A stretch of 27,078 nucleotides of DNA from Glomus cerebriforme. Its lineage: Eukaryota > Glomeromycota > Glomeromycetes > Glomerales > Glomeraceae. Shown piece after piece: positions 24,025-27,078 of this stretch (the stretch's first letter is position 1; each line of letters begins with the position of its first letter). The notes beneath the pieces were generated by a model. The model was not told where the DNA came from, did no database searches, and worked only from the letters and a program-made list of their open reading frames with translations. The DNA is taken from positions 18,719-45,796 of the forward strand of contig QKYT01000836.1 of assembly GCA_003550305.1 (NCBI GenBank). Direction: 5' to 3'. Made by a program: the position numbers and the translations under genes.

Positions 24025-24163
24025 TTAAGATACCACCGCAAGTGATTATCATCGCACCAGCATTAAAATGGGATTTTTGGCAGAATTTCGTTACATTTTT
24101 AATTCTGCCCAAAAATTCCACCCTAATTCTGGTGCGATGATAATTACCTTCGGTGACATTTAA
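24025..24163. repeat. foldback hairpin, ~62-bp arms
   Basis: Left arm 24025-24086 and right arm 24102-24163 are imperfect reverse complements around a 15-nt loop. The pairing includes ATTATCATCGCACCAG and GGATTTTTGG-CAGAAT in the left arm with ATTCTGCCCAAAAATTCC and CTGGTGCGATGATAAT in the right, and CACCG / CGGTG outward. The GC content is higher than the surroundings. It could be a MITE-like or foldback element, or a source of double-stranded RNA. The minus-strand frame 24292-24002 simply spans it. Confidence 0.85.
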
Positions 24164-26779
24164 CAATAACTGATAAGTTGTAATATAGGTAAAATAAAAT
24201 TTGAAGAGCGGACTCAGCGGAGCATAATATGAATAATAATAACAGCCAAAGAAAGCAAAATTACTGTAATTTCGATAATTTACGTAACTCATATATGAAC
24301 TTTATTAATTTTATCACTGAAAAAATCTGTGAAAGTTAATATCAAATTTCCTTTTTCGATGAAAAAAAAACTATATAAGCACCTTGTAATTTACTGGTAA
24401 CTTCCTAAACCCGAATATGTATGTATAAAAAGTAGATTTCTCTTTAAATTATAATATGTAGTAAAATAACATTTTTTTTAATAGAGTACATTTTTTCATA
24501 AAATTCTACTAACACTACTAAAAAAAATACATGTTATACTGACCATTTGGCACATCCGAAATATATGACCGAAATTATGATTCTACAACAGGAAAACTTT
24601 TCATTACTAAAATATTTTAAATGAGTTTCAGATAGTTAAATTCTTACACCAGATAAATTTGGATTAATGTTGCGCAAAAAATTATTTAATTTATATATAC
24701 CATTTGACTTGATTAAGTAAACTTTTCTACGTAATCTACGTAATGGAAAATTGATTAAATTTAATTATTAAAATACGTAAAACGATGGATTAAACATTCA
24801 ATATTTTTTTTGAATTAATTTTCTTGTACAATAATGTTGGAAAATTGAAAATTGTTTACATTATTAAGATCCTACCAACTTATTCTCCAAACCTATTTAT
24901 TCTAAAAATTTTAAAATATTTATAAACAATAATTCACTACTATTCATAAAAAATTTTTGATTTTCAATAACTTAATCTGGAATAAAAAAAATTCAGTTGC
25001 ATAGTGAGATTATTACACTTGCGCGTATGGACTATCAAATGTCATTTTCAAGTACACTAAAATATTTTATTTCTTTCTTTCTTTCTTTCTTTTTTTTTTT
25101 ACATACTAAATCACTTTTAAGTTGATCTAAAGCTTTATAAAGGAAATTTGGATGGAAAAAGAAAACTTTATCGCAGAAAAGGATTAAGAGATTTATATAC
25201 TGGTTGATATCAACATTGTTAGCCGATTATGGATTTGCAAGAGTGGTTAATATGACTTCAATGAATTTTTTAAAAAGGAATATTCTGATCTTGCTGGAAA
25301 AGAATCTCGTACGCGGCTGAGGTTATTACTGCGCCAAAATTTTACATTTCGTATTCACGTGATTTTTTTTGTGTTTAAAAATGTTTATCGCGTTATATCT
25401 TGGAAAGTATTAAAAGTTAAAATGAAATCTTCTACCTCGAAGGATTTAACAAAATATAGAGACAAGAATTTATGGTAATTTCACATTTCGCTTTTATTCT
25501 TTTTTTAACTTCTTTTCATTAATAAAGAAACGATTCATCTTTGGACGTGACAAGTTCATTATATGATGTTGAAATTCACTAACTTTAAATAAACTTTTGG
25601 TGAGTAATATTTTACACTCACGTTAAATAAAATTACCGTAATTAAAAATAAATTTATATTTACGGATCGCTTGAAAAACCTAAAGGCACTTTAACAATCA
25701 AGAGTTTCAAACATAAACGGTTACATTACTGAAATTTTTTGCATCATATTAATATCCAGAGACCAAAATATTTTTTCGTCAAAGAAGAATGAATTGATAA
25801 ATATATTTAAATAAAAAAATTTTTATTAAACACTATAAATATTAAAAAAAATCAATTTAATAAAATGAATAATAAAAATCCAAATCATCATATGATCAAT
25901 CTAAATATTCTAACTCCCAACCTTGAAATATATTATGATGGATAGTATTTTTTTTCAGATAATTTTTATTTTTTTAAACAAATTGTTTTTAATTAATTAA
26001 TTAAATGAATATACAAAAATCTGAAACAAGAAACATCTTCAATTTCATTTGGTATTTGGAAATGAGATTATTAAAATTTTGGAATTTAAAGATTCGGTGC
26101 TCGTGTATTTTTTGATTGGTAATTTAACATTTAAAGTATCTTCTGGTATACCTCTACTGTTATGGTAAAATCAAATATTGTATAGTTTTATTTTTTGCAC
26201 TCCTAAAGTTTTTAAAGTTTCAGGCTTACAAATTATAGGTTACAGATAAATAATATTTTACAAATAATATAAACTAGAACATTATATTAAGTAGATTGTA
26301 TTTGTAAAATTTGAAAATTTTAATAATTGACTCATTTTGACTGTAATTTCTTTTTTTCAAAATTATAAGATCTTTGTAAAACTTTGTTTCTTCCTAAATA
26401 ATATGCAAATTTTTTGACGTTATAATCCATATATGCTGTTAAATTGACTGCATAGCAGGAAAACTTTATTTATTGATTATTATCGAATAACATAACTACA
26501 CGTTCAATACAGAAATGCATAAACATAATATTGTTAATGTCAGTTCTTTAACGTTAGCAAACGCTAAGTGTATATGGGTAAGAAGGATTAAATTTATTCA
26601 AACAATCAAAAATACTAATATTTCCAATCAGACGTGTTATTACCAGCACCAGTACGTTGGATTCCCGGGTAATAATCACGAATAAAGGAAATAGTTATTC
26701 TTAATTCTCAAATATTAACTTTATCAGAAAAAATCCTACTCGACTCTCATTGAGTTAAAGCTATATTATTTATATAAAA
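24164..26779. other. gene-poor region before the Helitron end
   Basis: No intact gene. A relic-like stretch at 25138-25480 (+) reads KGNLDGKRKLYRRKGLRDLY, then a stop and, in another frame, FFKKEYSDLAGKESRTRLRL; its family is not recognised. A (TTTC)n run ending in T10 lies at 25071-25100. CTACGTAAT is repeated twice near 24727-24744. Nothing else stands out. Confidence 0.45.
25071..25100. repeat. (TTTC)n microsatellite with T tail
   Basis: About five TTCT units are followed by a T-run, giving simple-sequence DNA likely to vary in length. Confidence 0.9.
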
Positions 26780-26796
26780 CTAGATTCATAGTATAT

Positions 26797-26815
26797 GGGC
26801 CGGCAGAGCCGGCCC
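26797..26815 (-). repeat. GC-rich perfect hairpin near the Helitron 3' terminus
   Basis: Two 8-nt perfect arms (GGGCCGGC / GCCGGCCC) around a 3-nt loop, all G/C in the stem, in DNA that is otherwise strongly AT-rich. On the plus strand it is followed by five T, which mimics a bacterial terminator, but context and strand fit a Helitron 3' hairpin. Confidence 0.9.
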
Positions 26816-26892
26816 TTTTTATGCAGTATTAAGTAATTTATAGTTTTTTATTTATGATATTAAATAAATATATAAATTTTANAAATATGTTT

Positions 26893-27078
26893 TTATGAAA
26901 TGGGAAGTGGGTTTGATGCTATTTGTTTTAGGNGAGCATATTCCCTAATAACACCTGGGTCTACTATAAATGAATCTCTATTTAAATTAATAATTTGAAT
27001 ATGATTCCATTTGGTGCATCTGCTAATTGCAGTGTAAGCTTGACCAGATGTAAACATTTGACTAAGATCTAGTGTAAC
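26893..27078 (-). CDS. Pif1-like helicase, C-terminus (RepHel-type), partial
   Basis: The last 61 residues of a superfamily 1B DNA helicase. The frame runs in from beyond the window edge and ends at TAA 26895-26893. VTLDLSQMF then SGQAYTAISRCTKWNHIQII match the final conserved helicase block of Pif1 proteins, where GQAYVALSR is typical. The tail, FIVDPGVIREYA then LKQIASNPL, fits the usual C-terminal end. It is probably the helicase half of a Helitron RepHel protein, because the element's hairpin and CTAG end follow within 115 bp; a host Pif1 gene is less likely. One ambiguous base (26933) falls in a codon after REYA. Completeness cannot be judged. Confidence 0.82.
   Translation of the reverse strand, partial: VTLDLSQMFTSGQAYTAISRCTKWNHIQIINLNRDSFIVDPGVIREYAXLKQIASNPLPIS

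Larger units (their letters stand above)
26780..27078 (-). mobile_element. 3' end of a Helitron (rolling-circle transposon), partial
   Basis: On the minus strand the order is: the Pif1-type helicase C-terminus (27078-26893), about 80 bp of AT-rich DNA, a hairpin GGGCCGGC-TCT-GCCGGCCC (26815-26797), 13 nt, then CTAG (26783-26780) followed by T. Helitrons end in CTRR, insert before T, and carry a short GC-rich hairpin about 10-12 nt upstream of that end (known), so this fits well. The 5' end and Rep domain would lie beyond the window. The exact terminus is inferred from the motif only. Confidence 0.7.

Noticed and set aside
24002..24292. Minus-strand 96-aa frame
   Set aside because: It simply reads through the foldback hairpin; no family features.
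26797..26820. Hairpin followed by five T, like a bacterial rho-independent terminator
   Set aside because: The genome is eukaryotic, and position and orientation after a Pif1-like tail fit a Helitron 3' hairpin better.
26947..26975. GGTCTACTATAAATGA resembling the kinase promoter block
   Set aside because: It lies within the Pif1-like coding sequence and the match does not extend; likely chance.

Overview
The window reads as nuclear DNA of a fungus, most likely an arbuscular mycorrhizal fungus of the Rhizophagus/Glomeromycotina type (inference). The evidence is very AT-rich DNA with long A/T runs, many short GT-AG introns that disrupt every gene, a fungal SUR7/PalI-family membrane protein, and lineage-typical expanded families: a Cys-rich protein kinase, an F-box/LRR protein, and decayed kinase and BTB-BACK copies. 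Exon joins below were worked out by hand from splice sites, phase and protein similarity. Every junction given for the five main genes keeps the reading frame.

Positions 1-10.2 kb are a gene-dense, mostly intact block. It holds the 3' part of an ABCC-type ABC transporter (+, 158-2379, 11 exons visible), an F-box/LRR protein (-, 2984-4976, 3 exons, 565 aa), cytoplasmic dynein intermediate chain (-, 5489-8232, 11 exons, 636 aa), a weak candidate small gene (-, 8311-8884), and a SUR7/PalI-like four-helix membrane protein (-, 9252-10191, 284 aa). These are independent eukaryotic genes and do not form an operon. The ABC and F-box genes are convergent; the others are head-to-tail on the minus strand.

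Positions 10.2-20.7 kb are a repeat and relic compartment. They hold a broken kinase copy (-, about 12136-12515), a roughly 3 kb imperfect inverted-repeat structure (about 12880-15970) with ambiguous bases near its centre, a BTB-BACK domain pseudogene (-, 16224-16774), two diverged copies of a short exon next to an HMG-box-like ORF (+, about 17433-17806 and 18690-18840), and a promoter-like sequence that closely matches the promoter of the intact kinase gene.

Positions 20.7-27.1 kb contain that intact kinase gene (+, 20802-23377, 6 exons, 715 aa), a long foldback hairpin (about 24025-24163), mostly gene-free DNA, and at the right edge what looks like the 3' end of a Helitron on the minus strand: the Pif1-type helicase C-terminus, a GC-rich 8-bp-stem hairpin, and a CTAG terminus followed by T.

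The most interesting items are the palindromic repeat structure, the Helitron terminus, the foldback hairpin, and the cluster of decaying members of expanded signalling families around one live kinase.
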